IMG/VR virus record: IMGVR_UViG_3300021959_000204
Location: 1 to 32,798 of that record
Origin: a virus
Length of the DNA: 32,798 nucleotides
Direction: 5' to 3' (one strand)
The notes below the pieces were generated by a model, which was not told the DNA's origin, did no database searches, and saw nothing but the letters and a program-made list of their open reading frames with translations. The first letter of the stretch is position 1. The number at the start of each line of letters is the position of its first letter. The position numbers were made by a program, and so were the translations under genes. Of the stretch, positions 8,599 through 17,050 are shown piece by piece.

Positions 8599-9041
8599 TG
8601 GCGCACGTCAGAAAACAAATTCGTGATGCTGTTAAAACAGCTTTAACTGGTTTGACAACGACTGGTTCTAATGTTTTTCAAAGTCGGGTATTCCCTTTTG
8701 AATCTGGTAAATTACCAGCACTATTAATCTACACTAAATCAGAAACAACAGAATTTGACACAATAACACTGCCCAGAAGCACTATGCGCGTTTTAGAAAT
8801 CAACGTAGAAGCATACTGTCAAGGGACTGCTAATTATGATAATACTTTAGACACGATTGCGGTTGAGGTTGAGGAAGCCATTGCCGCAGATGTAACTCTT
8901 GGCGGTTTGACAAAAGACTTGCAGACCGTTGGGTTTGAAGCTGATTTTAGTGGCGATGGTGAGCAAACCGTCGCGATTGGTCGCTTCACAATATCGGCAA
9001 CCTATCGGACAGCCGAAAATGATGTAGAAACAGCCGCGTAG
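8598..9041 (+). CDS. Tail terminator / minor tail protein U-like
   Basis: 147 residues. MAHVRKQIRDAVKTALTGLTTTGSNVFQSRVFPF..LPALLIYTKSE is the typical start of tail-terminator proteins: an N-terminal helix, then a strand with LP.L.IYT. These form a hexamer capping the tube and stopping polymerisation. It lies just before the tube gene, as lambda U does. No gpZ-like gene lies between it and the FII-like gene; a gpZ-like gene is instead found at 32142. Confidence 0.7.
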   Translation: MAHVRKQIRDAVKTALTGLTTTGSNVFQSRVFPFESGKLPALLIYTKSETTEFDTITLPRSTMRVLEINVEAYCQGTANYDNTLDTIAVEVEEAIAADVTLGGLTKDLQTVGFEADFSGDGEQTVAIGRFTISATYRTAENDVETAA

Positions 9042-9053
9042 AAAGGAAACAAC

Positions 9054-9443
9054 ATGGCGACTTTTGCTGGTAAAGATGGGATTGTTAAGATTGGAAGCAA
9101 TACCATCGGTGAAATACGAAGTTATTCAATCGAACAAACTATGGACACGATAGAAGATTCAAGCATGGGTGATGCAGACAGAACCTATGTAGCATCTTTA
9201 AAATCATTTAGCGGGTCTATGGACGTTTATTTTGATGAAGCTGATGCTGGTCAATTAGATGTTCAAGTCGGCGACACTGGCACGATTAACGTGCAAATGG
9301 AAGGCGACACAACTGGCGACCATCAACTATCTGGGGCAATATTAGTAACAGGTAGAACAATCACAGCCGCGTTTGATGGAATGGTTGAGGCATCTCTAAC
9401 ATTTCAAGGAACAGGCGCACTAACTGAAGGTACTGTTGCATAA
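9054..9443 (+). CDS. Major tail (tube) protein
   Basis: 129 residues with a strong Shine-Dalgarno (GAAAGGAAACAACATG). The start GKDGIVKIGSNTIGEIRSYSIEQTMDTIEDSSMGD and the later SFSGSMDVYFDEADAGQ are typical of short tail-tube subunits with the common beta-barrel fold that stack as hexamers around the tape measure. Position between the terminator and the chaperone genes agrees. A single-domain tube protein without the extra Ig-like domain of lambda gpV. Confidence 0.85.
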   Translation: MATFAGKDGIVKIGSNTIGEIRSYSIEQTMDTIEDSSMGDADRTYVASLKSFSGSMDVYFDEADAGQLDVQVGDTGTINVQMEGDTTGDHQLSGAILVTGRTITAAFDGMVEASLTFQGTGALTEGTVA

Positions 9444-9790
9444 TGTCATTAGCAAAGACGATAAAAAGCCGTCTGGATGCGAAGCCAAGGCGCGTTATTG
9501 AAGTCCCTGAATGGGGTGAAGATGGCGCGCCATTGCTTTTATATGTTTCAGACATAACGGCTGGCGATATTCACAAGCTACAGCGCAAGCATAAAGATTT
9601 TTTAAATAATCAAACTATGGATGCGATGGTTGATTTAATTATTCAAAAAGCTGAATTGCAAGATGGGAACAAGGCGTTCACGCTAGAAGATAAACCTGTT
9701 TTAATGACTTTTAATTTATCTGAAATAGCAAGCGTGGCTGGCAATATGTTCGGCGATGTTGATAGTATTGAAGAAATTGAAAAAAACTAA
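9443..9790 (+). CDS. Tail assembly chaperone, upstream part (gpG-like)
   Basis: 115 residues between the tube and tape-measure genes, the place of lambda G. The sequence is helical (LAKTIKSRLDAKPRRVIEVPEWG; ITAGDIHKLQRKHKDFLNNQTMDAMVDLIIQKAE) and ends EIEKN. The last sense codons GAA AAA AAC contain the slippery heptamer A-AAA-AAC, directly followed by the stop TAA. Ribosomes that slip back one base continue into the T extension, so two products are expected, as for lambda gpG and gpGT, which bind the tape measure during tail assembly. Confidence 0.8.
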   Translation: MSLAKTIKSRLDAKPRRVIEVPEWGEDGAPLLLYVSDITAGDIHKLQRKHKDFLNNQTMDAMVDLIIQKAELQDGNKAFTLEDKPVLMTFNLSEIASVAGNMFGDVDSIEEIEKN

Positions 9791-9833
9791 AAAACGATTC
9801 GTTTAGAATGAATGTTCTGGCACTAGCGAATCG
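9781..9833 (+). promoter_or_regulatory. Programmed -1 ribosomal frameshift signal with downstream stem-loop
   Basis: Slippery heptamer A AAA AAC at 9781-9787 is in the correct phase (gaA AAA AAC) and abuts the zero-frame stop TAA at 9788. After a 7-nt spacer, CGATTCG (9795-9801) can pair with CGAATCG (9827-9833), extendable by a wobble pair and an A-T pair. This is a stem of 7-9 bp with a loop of about 20-25 nt. Slippery site, spacing and stem match known -1 frameshift signals. Confidence 0.8.
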
Positions 9834-9936
9834 GTTGCATAAGACCCAGCCAGAAATTGAACAGCTTACTTTATCAGAACTGAATGAATGGTTCGCATAT
9901 TTTAAGGTTATAGAAGATGGCAGACCAAAAACTTAA
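9787..9936 (+). CDS. Tail assembly chaperone, frameshift extension (gpT part of gpGT)
   Basis: Read in the -1 frame after the slip at 9781-9787, this adds LKNDSFR and then MNVLALANRLHKTQPEIEQL..ELNEWFAYFKVIEDG, 49 residues in all, giving a G-T fusion of about 164 residues. The segment with NRLHKTQPEIEQLTLSELNEWFAYF is typical of short tail assembly chaperone partners. It has its own ATG at 9808 (42 residues) but no clear Shine-Dalgarno, so frameshifting is the more likely route. It overlaps the tape-measure start by 20 nt. Confidence 0.75.
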   Translation, partial: LKNDSFRMNVLALANRLHKTQPEIEQLTLSELNEWFAYFKVIEDGRPKT

Positions 9937-11845
9937 TATTAGAATAGCCGCCATCGATAAAACGCAAAAGGCGTTTGCAACTGTTAAGCGTAGTTTATCA
10001 GCGGTTACTAAAGCCATGTTTAGCTTCAGGGCAAGCATTGTTGCGGCGGTTGGCATTGGCGGTTTAGGTCTGCTAGTCAAAAAATCATTAGATGGCATCG
10101 ATAGAATCAGCAAGCTATCCCGAACGCTGGGCATAGCGACTAATGATTTGCGAAAATTAGAACTAGCGGCGGGGCTGTCAGGCGTAGAACTAGAAACATT
10201 GGCGCGAGGCGTTAGAACCTTAAACGCTGGAATGTTTGATTTTGTAGAAAAAGGAACTGGAACGGCTGTTGATGCATTTGGCGCGTTAGGTATAAGCGCA
10301 GAAGAATTAAGCGGCGTTATGGGCGACCAGTTTAAGGTCTTAGAACTTATTTCGGACAGATTGCTAGACGTAGAAAATAGCGCAACACGTTCTGCAATAG
10401 CGCAAGATTTGTTTGGCGGTAGGGCTTCTGAATTATTGCTGGTGCTAGAAGAAGGTTCTGAAGGCATTGCCAGAATATCAAAAGAGGCAGAACAGTTTGG
10501 TCTGACTTTATCAACACTTGGCGGCAGAAATGTCGAAGATGCGAATGACGCTATATTTAGATTGCAGATGGCGTTTAAGGGGTTGCGGGATACAACTGTA
10601 ACAGCTTTATCGCCAGCAATAACAACGCTTGCGGATGCATTGCGCGGGAAACTACTTAAAGCCGCTGAAGATACCGAAGGCGGGATGGCTGGGCTAGGTC
10701 AGAATATTGCGCTTAAAATGATAGACGCGGCAGAAGCAATCACAAATGCCTTTATTAATACGTTTAATAGTGTCAGCCAGCTAGTCGCCAGAATTTCATC
10801 GCAGTTAATAAAGTTTCAGGATTTGTTTTCTTTTGAAGCACCATTAACAAGGCAATTATCGGCTAATTATAACCATTTATCATTGTCATTAAAAAACGCT
10901 GGCGGCAATTTCAAAGCATTAAGCGGCGAAATAAAAAATATGTCTGTTGATGAATTAAAATCATTACAGGCTTTAGCTGATGATTTAGGAAAAGATGAAA
11001 CAGGTCTTGTAAAGCCATTCAATGTAATGAGTGAGGCAATAAACCGCGTCATAGCTAATTTAGAACAAATGAAAATGCGTTCTGAAGCTATTGCCCCGAC
11101 TTTGATTCCTAGTGCAACAGGTTTCGATGCGTTGAGGGAAAGCGTTAAAGCAACCTCAGTCGAGGCAGAAAAGGTCGAAAAAGCTACAGAAGCCATAGCA
11201 TTTAACGTCGTTAATATGGGACACGTTAAAGGCATGAAGGTTTTTGACGAAGGTTTGTTGCCAGATTTTGCGCTAGATGATTTGCCAGCGGTAAAGTTCG
11301 AGGTTAAAGAGGTCACAAAAGCAGTCGAAAAATTTGGTCTGACTATGCAAGACGTAGCGCAACGCGGCGTTAGGTCATTAGAAGATGCGATGGTTGATTT
11401 GATATCTGGCACAAGGTCGGCTAAAGACGCGTTCGCAGATATGGCGCGGTCTATTATTCGCGATATTATTAGAATGCAAGTTCAGCAGAACATTACTCAG
11501 CCATTAAACACAGCTATCAGCGGTTTCTTTAATCCTGTCGGCGGCGGTATGGGTGGCGGCGGAAAAGCCATCGGCGGGGCGGTTCAAGCTGGAAAGCCAT
11601 ATATGGTCGGTGAGCGCGGGGCAGAAATGTTCGTGCCAAATCAGTCAGGCGCGATAGTTCCGAATGATAGACTAGGCGGCGGCAATGGTGTTATAATCAA
11701 TCAGACTATTAACGTTTCAACAGGCGTTCAGCAAACAGTACGCGCAGAAATAAGCCAGCTTATGCCGCAGATTTCTGAAGCTACAAAAGCGGCGGTTATG
11801 GATGCTAGACGGCGTGGTGGTTCATTTAGTGCGGCATTTGGGTGA
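9917..11845 (+). CDS. Tail tape measure protein
   Basis: 642 residues, mostly helical. The N terminus has DKTQKAFATVKRSLSAVTKAMFSFRASIVAAVGIGGLG, the usual charged helix followed by a hydrophobic segment (about 30-57). Next come LGIATNDLRKLELAAGLSGVELETL and LFGGRASELLLVLEEG, standard tape-measure motifs. A lambda-H-like C-terminal domain has KDAFADMARSIIRDIIRMQVQQNITQPL, then a Gly-rich linker (about 541-555) and AGKPYMVGERGAEMFVPNQSGAIVPND. At the common ratio of about 0.15 nm per residue the tail would be near 95 nm long (inference). It sets tail length and is ejected with the DNA. Confidence 0.92.
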   Translation: MADQKLNIRIAAIDKTQKAFATVKRSLSAVTKAMFSFRASIVAAVGIGGLGLLVKKSLDGIDRISKLSRTLGIATNDLRKLELAAGLSGVELETLARGVRTLNAGMFDFVEKGTGTAVDAFGALGISAEELSGVMGDQFKVLELISDRLLDVENSATRSAIAQDLFGGRASELLLVLEEGSEGIARISKEAEQFGLTLSTLGGRNVEDANDAIFRLQMAFKGLRDTTVTALSPAITTLADALRGKLLKAAEDTEGGMAGLGQNIALKMIDAAEAITNAFINTFNSVSQLVARISSQLIKFQDLFSFEAPLTRQLSANYNHLSLSLKNAGGNFKALSGEIKNMSVDELKSLQALADDLGKDETGLVKPFNVMSEAINRVIANLEQMKMRSEAIAPTLIPSATGFDALRESVKATSVEAEKVEKATEAIAFNVVNMGHVKGMKVFDEGLLPDFALDDLPAVKFEVKEVTKAVEKFGLTMQDVAQRGVRSLEDAMVDLISGTRSAKDAFADMARSIIRDIIRMQVQQNITQPLNTAISGFFNPVGGGMGGGGKAIGGAVQAGKPYMVGERGAEMFVPNQSGAIVPNDRLGGGNGVIINQTINVSTGVQQTVRAEISQLMPQISEATKAAVMDARRRGGSFSAAFG

Positions 11846-11851
11846 TACATT

Positions 11852-12484
11852 ATGACAATTACATATCCGCTTACATTGCCAACACAAACAGGCATCTCAT
11901 CTGTTGAATTAGAAGCGTTAAACGCAGTTGCAATCAGTCAATCGCCGTTTAGTTTTAAGCAACAGGTCGTGGCTTTTTCTGGGCAAAGATTTGGCGCAAA
12001 TGTGACCTTGCCGCCGATGAAACGAGCAGACGCTGAAGTCTGGATATCTTTTTTAATATCGCTAAAAGGTCAAATCGGCACTTTCCTAATGGGCGACCCT
12101 AACTGCGCTACGCCGCAAGGTTCAGCATCCACTAACGCTGGGACGCCGCTTGTCAATGGCGGTAGTCAAACAGGCGCAACTCTATCAATAGATGGCTTAC
12201 CAGCAAGCGCAACAGGCTATTTAAAAGCTGGTGATTATATCCAATTAGGTTCAGGGACAGGGACGCAGTTATACAAGATTTTGGCTGATGTTGATTCAAC
12301 CGCTGGCGGTAATGCTACAATAGATATTTATCCAAATTTGCGGAGTTCACCAGCCGATGACGCGACTGTTATTGTAAGCAATGCCAAGGGATTATTTAGG
12401 CTTGCAAACCCGCAAACAAACTGGTCGATAAATAACGCATCTTTTTATGGCATAACATTTTCAGCAATCGAGGTTCTAACATGA
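11852..12484 (+). CDS. Minor tail / distal tail protein
   Basis: 210 residues directly after the tape measure, the place of lambda M. The first 90 residues (SPFSFKQQVVAFSGQRFGANVTLPPMKRADAEVWISFLISLKGQIGTFLMGDP) form a beta-rich domain frequent in phages of this type. The rest is a Ser/Thr/Gly-rich beta domain ending WSINNASFYGITFSAIEVLT. It probably forms the ring closing the tube at the tip. The role is inferred from order; no catalytic motif is present. The stop overlaps the next start as ATGA. Confidence 0.6.
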   Translation: MTITYPLTLPTQTGISSVELEALNAVAISQSPFSFKQQVVAFSGQRFGANVTLPPMKRADAEVWISFLISLKGQIGTFLMGDPNCATPQGSASTNAGTPLVNGGSQTGATLSIDGLPASATGYLKAGDYIQLGSGTGTQLYKILADVDSTAGGNATIDIYPNLRSSPADDATVIVSNAKGLFRLANPQTNWSINNASFYGITFSAIEVLT

Positions 12485-13110
12485 GCCGCGATTTAATCTC
12501 AGGATTATCAGCACTAACGACAGCCGCAAAGATAGAACCATTTTTTGCGGTTCGTGTTTTTTTTGACACGCAAACGCTGAATTTCTGGTCTGGTCTGGGC
12601 GATATGAATCTAGACGGCGTGACCTATACTGGCACTGGCAAGATGCTACAAATATCCGACATAGGCGAGACAGCCGAAATAGCCGCAAAGGGCGCGGTTA
12701 TAACATTGTCGGGTATTCCATCGGATTTATTATCACTGGCTATTTCAGAGCCGTTTCAGGGGCGTGAATGCCGCATATTTTTCGGGGCAAAAGATGTTAG
12801 CGTTGATTTGCTAGATGCTGAAAATACTGATGATATTACTACAGAGGGCGGGTTAAGAATACGACTAACGCAAGATGATGGGCTTGGTATGTCAGAAATA
12901 TTTTCTGGATATATTGATACCATGAATATCGACGAGGGCGCAGAAACTAGCACTATTGCGCTGACTGTTGAAAGCAAGTTGATTGATTTGGAACGTCCCA
13001 GAATTTTTAGATATACAGACCAATCGCACAAAGCCAGATATCCAGCCGACAAGGGGTTTGAATTTGTTGAAGATTTGCAAGATAAAGTGTTTAGCTGGGG
13101 GCGTAAATGA
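12481..13110 (+). CDS. Tail hub-associated minor tail protein (gpL position)
   Basis: 209 residues. The N-terminal part (KIEPFFAVRVFFDTQTLNFWSGLGDMNLDGVTYTGTGKMLQISDI) and GREC RIFFGAKD segments resemble tail proteins that follow the distal tail protein in siphoviruses and gene transfer agents. Beta-strand rich throughout, with a charged C-terminal end (RYPADKGFEFVEDLQDKVFSWGRK). It has only one cysteine, so the iron-sulfur cluster known in lambda gpL is not expected. Overlaps both neighbours by ATGA junctions. Confidence 0.55.
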   Translation: MSRDLISGLSALTTAAKIEPFFAVRVFFDTQTLNFWSGLGDMNLDGVTYTGTGKMLQISDIGETAEIAAKGAVITLSGIPSDLLSLAISEPFQGRECRIFFGAKDVSVDLLDAENTDDITTEGGLRIRLTQDDGLGMSEIFSGYIDTMNIDEGAETSTIALTVESKLIDLERPRIFRYTDQSHKARYPADKGFEFVEDLQDKVFSWGRK

Positions 13111-13526
13111 CTGATTGGATGTCAAAAACAGATGAATATATCTTTTCAGTCAAGCATCGACCGTTTGAGTGGGGCAAACATGATTGCTTGCGGTTTGCGG
13201 ATAATATTGTCGAATGCAGAACTAGTAAAAAGATTTTTGAAGATTGGTATGGCAAACACACAACCGCATATGGCTGTTTTTACAATTACAAAAAGAAGCT
13301 AAAACAAACTGGCTTTAAAGATTTGGTTGATGCCATTGATAGCCGTTTAAAGCGCACCAATAGCAGTATTGCTAACAGATACAGTATTATAGGCAGAAGG
13401 TCAGAAGGCGGCGCGACAGGGCTTTATTTGGGCGTTTCGTTAGGCAAATGGTTTGCGTTTGTTGGCTATGATGGTTTGGAATTTGTAAAGCCGCAAAGCG
13501 ATGATATAGAATGGCTGGTATCGTGA
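13107..13526 (+). CDS. NlpC/P60-like tail protein (gpK position)
   Basis: 139 residues. PFEWGKHDCLRFADNIVE at about 19-36 is the hallmark of the NlpC/P60-like cysteine peptidases found in tail tips (catalytic Cys27 after W-G-x-H-D). The later GATGLYLGVSLGKWFAFVGYDGLEFV has the strand pattern of the second half, but the usual H-x-G motif with the catalytic His is not obvious, so activity is uncertain. Such proteins locally open peptidoglycan during DNA entry. Its place between the hub and J-like genes agrees with lambda K. Confidence 0.65.
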   Translation: MTDWMSKTDEYIFSVKHRPFEWGKHDCLRFADNIVECRTSKKIFEDWYGKHTTAYGCFYNYKKKLKQTGFKDLVDAIDSRLKRTNSSIANRYSIIGRRSEGGATGLYLGVSLGKWFAFVGYDGLEFVKPQSDDIEWLVS

Positions 13527-16150
13527 AAAAATTACTATCTGGAACATTTTTAGCATCGATGGGCATCTTAACGGCGAGTGCGGTGCAAGCTGACCCCATC
13601 ACTATCGGGGCGGCAGTTAGTGCGGCGTCTGCTACTTATGGCGCGGCGGCGGCGGCTGGTAGTTTTGCGGCTATCGCTGGCGGGGCGTTTACGTTTTTTG
13701 CAAAGTCTTTTCTGGTTTCTGCGACACTAGGTTTAGCTTTAAACGCGTTGACGCCAAAGCCAAAAAGCCAAGGCATTGCTGGGGCTGGTATATCTGGCTA
13801 TCAGGTCAGCGGTATATCATCGGCGGCAGACCAAGCGGTAATTTATGGTCAAACAAGAATAGGCGGCGTTATAGTCTATAAAGAAACAACAGATAATAAT
13901 AAATATCTGCATTCGGTTATTGCGTTTGCTGGGCATGAAGTCGAAGAAATTTCAACGATATATTTGAACGATGAAGCATTGACGCTGGATGGTTCTGGGA
14001 ATGCAACCGCCCCAGCTAAATATGTTGGCTATGTTCGCGTTATTAAGCATCTGGGCGAATCTGACCAAGTAGCAGACGCAACTTTGATTTCCGAATCTAA
14101 TGGTAAATGGACGGCAGACCATAGACTGCGCGGAATAGCTTATATTTATTTGCGATTGCAATTTAACGGCGATGCGTTTCCAAATGGTGAGCCGCAAGTA
14201 ACCGCGCTGGTCAAGGGAAAAAAAATATTTAATCCAAACACATCGACAACAGCTTGGTCAGCTAATGCCGCTTTATGCTTGCGCGATTATCTGGTCAGTA
14301 ATTATGGCTTAAATGTGGCAAGCGGGGATATAGACGATACAAGTTTTGGGACAGCCATAAACGTCTGCGATGAAAGTGTAACGCTGGCGGTTGGCGGTAC
14401 GCAGTCGAGATATACTTGCAACGGCAGTTTTTCGCTAGGGCAACAGCCAAAAGATATTATCGATGGTTTATTGCGTTCAATGGGCGGTATCTTATGGTAC
14501 GCGCAAGGCAAATGGCGGGTGAAGGCGGCAGAATATACAACGCCAGCAATATCATTTGATGAAGATGATTTGCGTAGCGGTTTAGCTATACAAACGCGGC
14601 ATAGTCGGCGCGATAATTTTAATATAGTGCGTGGCAAGTTTAGGGGCGCGGAAAGTAATTATCAGGTCAGCGACTTCCCAGAAATTAAATCATCGGCGTT
14701 TATAACTGTTGACGGCGGTGAAGAAAGCGCAGTTGATTTAGATTTGACTTTTACTGATACGGCGGCGATGGCGCAACGGATTGCTAAGATAGCTTTATAT
14801 CGCAATCGTGAACAGCTAACTTTATCAGGTTCATTTGGGTTGAAAGCATTGCAAGTTCAAGTCGGTGATATTGTATCGCTTACTAATACGCGCATGGGTT
14901 TTTCTAGCAAGCCGTTCGAGGTTTCGGAATGGTCTTTTAAGCCATCAAGCGAGGGTGATTTGCTTGTTGACATGACATTGCGCGAAATATCAAGCGCGGT
15001 TTTTGATTGGAATGCAGAAGAAGCCGCATTTGAACAAAATAATACAGTTTTACCAGACCCATTTGACGTCCCATCCGTCGGCATATCATTATCGCCGACG
15101 ACCAGAATTATTAATGAAGATTTAACAAACGTCGTTACCGTTGATGTAACCAGTGATTCACCAGAGCGCGTTGACTTGGTAGAAGTTCAATATAAAAAAA
15201 CAACAGACACAAATTATATTTCTAGCGGATTCGGTGAATTAGGCGTTTTTGAGATTATAGATTTGGAAGATGCAAATTATGATATCCGCGCAAGGGCTAT
15301 AAATACATTTGGTTTAAAAGGCGATTTCACAACCAGATTAGATTTTGCGGTTCAGGGTTTAGCAGACCCGCCAGCCAATGTTGCAAATTTCAGATTCGAT
15401 GTTAATTCTGGTGGGATTGTTTTAGAATGGGACGCAGTGCCAGATTTAGATTTATCTTTTTATCGTTTGAGATACGCACAACAGGAATCAGGCGCGACGT
15501 TTGCCAATGCTACAACGGCGATTGATAAAGTAGCACGACCAGCGAACAGCGTGACAGTGCCAGCGCGGTCAGGCACTTATCTTATTAAAGCGTATGATAA
15601 GTCAGGCAACCAAAGTGTCGCCGCTTCTACTGTTGTTATTCGCGCTGAAGATTTAGCGGTTTTTACTAATAATTTAACGCAAGCTGAAGCCACTGCATTT
15701 TCTGGAACTAAAACAGGTTGTTCGGTGGTTTCTAACCAGCTTAGAATTACCGACCCATCATCTGCACCGTCAACAGCAACCTATGAATTTAGTAATTATA
15801 TAGACACTGGCGCGGTTAGGCTTGTTAGGGCTACGATGAATATTGAGGTAGTGCGAATAAATGATGCGGCAACAGTTACGTTTGATACGCTAACAGGCAA
15901 CTTTGATTCGCTGGCTGGTAATTTTGACGATTTATCTGGCGGCAGTAGTTTTGCAGATACAGACGTTTTGATGTATATTGCAACGACGGATGACGACCCC
16001 AGCGGAACGCCAACTTGGTCAGATTTCAAAAGATTTAAAGCTGGTGACTTTAGTGGACGCGCTTTCAAATTTAAGATAGAATTAAACAGCGATTCCGATG
16101 ATGTCACACCAGCCGTTGACACGCTAACAGCTAAAGTGAGTTATAACTAA
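13511..16150 (+). CDS. Tail tip / host-specificity protein (gpJ-like, with gpI-like hydrophobic N terminus)
   Basis: 879 residues. The N terminus looks like a signal peptide: KK at 6-7, a hydrophobic run 8-22, then SAVQA (23-27) before DP. A second Ala/Gly-rich hydrophobic stretch spans about 36-81. The central part has J-like segments (AVIYGQTRIGGVIVYKET; LHSVIAFAGHEVEEISTIYLNDEAL; QQPKDIIDGLLRSMGGILWYAQGKWRVKAAEY). A fibronectin type III-like domain starts near 617 (ADPPANVANFRFDVNSGGIVLEWDAV) and a beta-rich C terminus follows. A GTG at 13523, overlapping the previous stop as GTGA, is a reasonable alternative start that would place KK right at the N terminus. It forms the central tip and probably contacts the receptor or the base of the fibres. 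Confidence 0.85.
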   Translation: MAGIVKKLLSGTFLASMGILTASAVQADPITIGAAVSAASATYGAAAAAGSFAAIAGGAFTFFAKSFLVSATLGLALNALTPKPKSQGIAGAGISGYQVSGISSAADQAVIYGQTRIGGVIVYKETTDNNKYLHSVIAFAGHEVEEISTIYLNDEALTLDGSGNATAPAKYVGYVRVIKHLGESDQVADATLISESNGKWTADHRLRGIAYIYLRLQFNGDAFPNGEPQVTALVKGKKIFNPNTSTTAWSANAALCLRDYLVSNYGLNVASGDIDDTSFGTAINVCDESVTLAVGGTQSRYTCNGSFSLGQQPKDIIDGLLRSMGGILWYAQGKWRVKAAEYTTPAISFDEDDLRSGLAIQTRHSRRDNFNIVRGKFRGAESNYQVSDFPEIKSSAFITVDGGEESAVDLDLTFTDTAAMAQRIAKIALYRNREQLTLSGSFGLKALQVQVGDIVSLTNTRMGFSSKPFEVSEWSFKPSSEGDLLVDMTLREISSAVFDWNAEEAAFEQNNTVLPDPFDVPSVGISLSPTTRIINEDLTNVVTVDVTSDSPERVDLVEVQYKKTTDTNYISSGFGELGVFEIIDLEDANYDIRARAINTFGLKGDFTTRLDFAVQGLADPPANVANFRFDVNSGGIVLEWDAVPDLDLSFYRLRYAQQESGATFANATTAIDKVARPANSVTVPARSGTYLIKAYDKSGNQSVAASTVVIRAEDLAVFTNNLTQAEATAFSGTKTGCSVVSNQLRITDPSSAPSTATYEFSNYIDTGAVRLVRATMNIEVVRINDAATVTFDTLTGNFDSLAGNFDDLSGGSSFADTDVLMYIATTDDDPSGTPTWSDFKRFKAGDFSGRAFKFKIELNSDSDDVTPAVDTLTAKVSYN

Positions 16151-17049
16151 TGGCGACCCATGATTACGTAATTGATGACCAAACTACCCCGCAATTTCGG
16201 TCAGATTTAAACAATGCTTTATCAGCTATTGTATCTAACAATAATAGCGCAACCGAACCAGCAGATACTTTTGCGAATATGTGGTGGGTTGATACAGCTA
16301 ATAATTATTTAAAGATACGCGATGAAAACGATGCGGCGTGGATTATTGTTGCTGAAATGGATGTGACCAATAGCAGAATTAAGCATATTACAAATAGCAT
16401 AACGGCGGCAACAGCGGCTGGCATAGATATCTTTAATTCATCTGGGACTAAAATAATTGATTTGCAAGTGGCATCTCAAGCTACCGCTGAAGCTGGAACA
16501 AATAACACAGAACTAATGACGCCGCTTAGAACAAAACAAGCGATAGCAACTAATCCATCATATCCATCTGACATTATAAGATTAGACCCAGCAGATACTA
16601 GCTACACTTTACCAGCGGGGACATCTGCTATTTTGATAAAAGCGTCAGGCGGCGGCGGTGGTGGTGCAAGGCGCGTTTATTCTGGAAATTCCGCATATAC
16701 TGGTTCTGATGGCGCAGATACCACAGTCACTTGCACTGCATTATCAATAGCTATAACTGCAAAACATGGTCGCGGTGGTATTAACTCAGGAAACAGTTTG
16801 CGCCCAATTAACACAACAGATGTTGGCGGGGATTTTACGCATCGTGGCGGCGGTGCAATAGGTGGCTTTGCTGACCAAGATAACTGGGACGTCGCCGCTT
16901 TCGATGGCAAGCCAGCAAATTTGGTCGTAAAATATGTAACTGGTGATTTAGGTGGTGAGGTTTTGACTTTGTCAATAGGTGCTGGCGGTGCTGGTGGTTC
17001 ATCTGCCGAAGATGGTCAAGATGGTTATGTAGAACTTTGGATGTGGTAA
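16150..17049 (+). CDS. Tail fibre/adhesin with Gly-rich C-terminal domain
   Basis: 299 residues. The N terminus (HDYVIDDQTTPQFRSDLNNALSAIVSNNNSATEPADTFANMWWVDT) is the attachment module of many tail fibres in marine and alphaproteobacterial phages. The C-terminal 140 residues contain Gly-rich runs (SGGGGGGARRVYSG; RGGGAIGGFAD; SIGAGGAGGSSAEDGQDGYVELWMW), resembling Gly-rich receptor-binding tip domains. It probably binds a surface receptor directly. Starts by TAATG overlap with the J-like gene. Confidence 0.75.
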   Translation: MATHDYVIDDQTTPQFRSDLNNALSAIVSNNNSATEPADTFANMWWVDTANNYLKIRDENDAAWIIVAEMDVTNSRIKHITNSITAATAAGIDIFNSSGTKIIDLQVASQATAEAGTNNTELMTPLRTKQAIATNPSYPSDIIRLDPADTSYTLPAGTSAILIKASGGGGGGARRVYSGNSAYTGSDGADTTVTCTALSIAITAKHGRGGINSGNSLRPINTTDVGGDFTHRGGGAIGGFADQDNWDVAAFDGKPANLVVKYVTGDLGGEVLTLSIGAGGAGGSSAEDGQDGYVELWMW

Positions 17050-17050
17050 G

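Noticed and set aside
9874-10467. Long minus-strand reading frame opposite the tape measure (197 residues)
   Set aside because: Low-complexity Ser/Pro-rich translation and no ribosome-binding site; it is the antisense shadow of a strongly supported tape-measure gene.
10867-11412. Second minus-strand frame opposite the tape measure (181 residues)
   Set aside because: Ser/Thr-rich shadow with no motif, neighbour or promoter in support.
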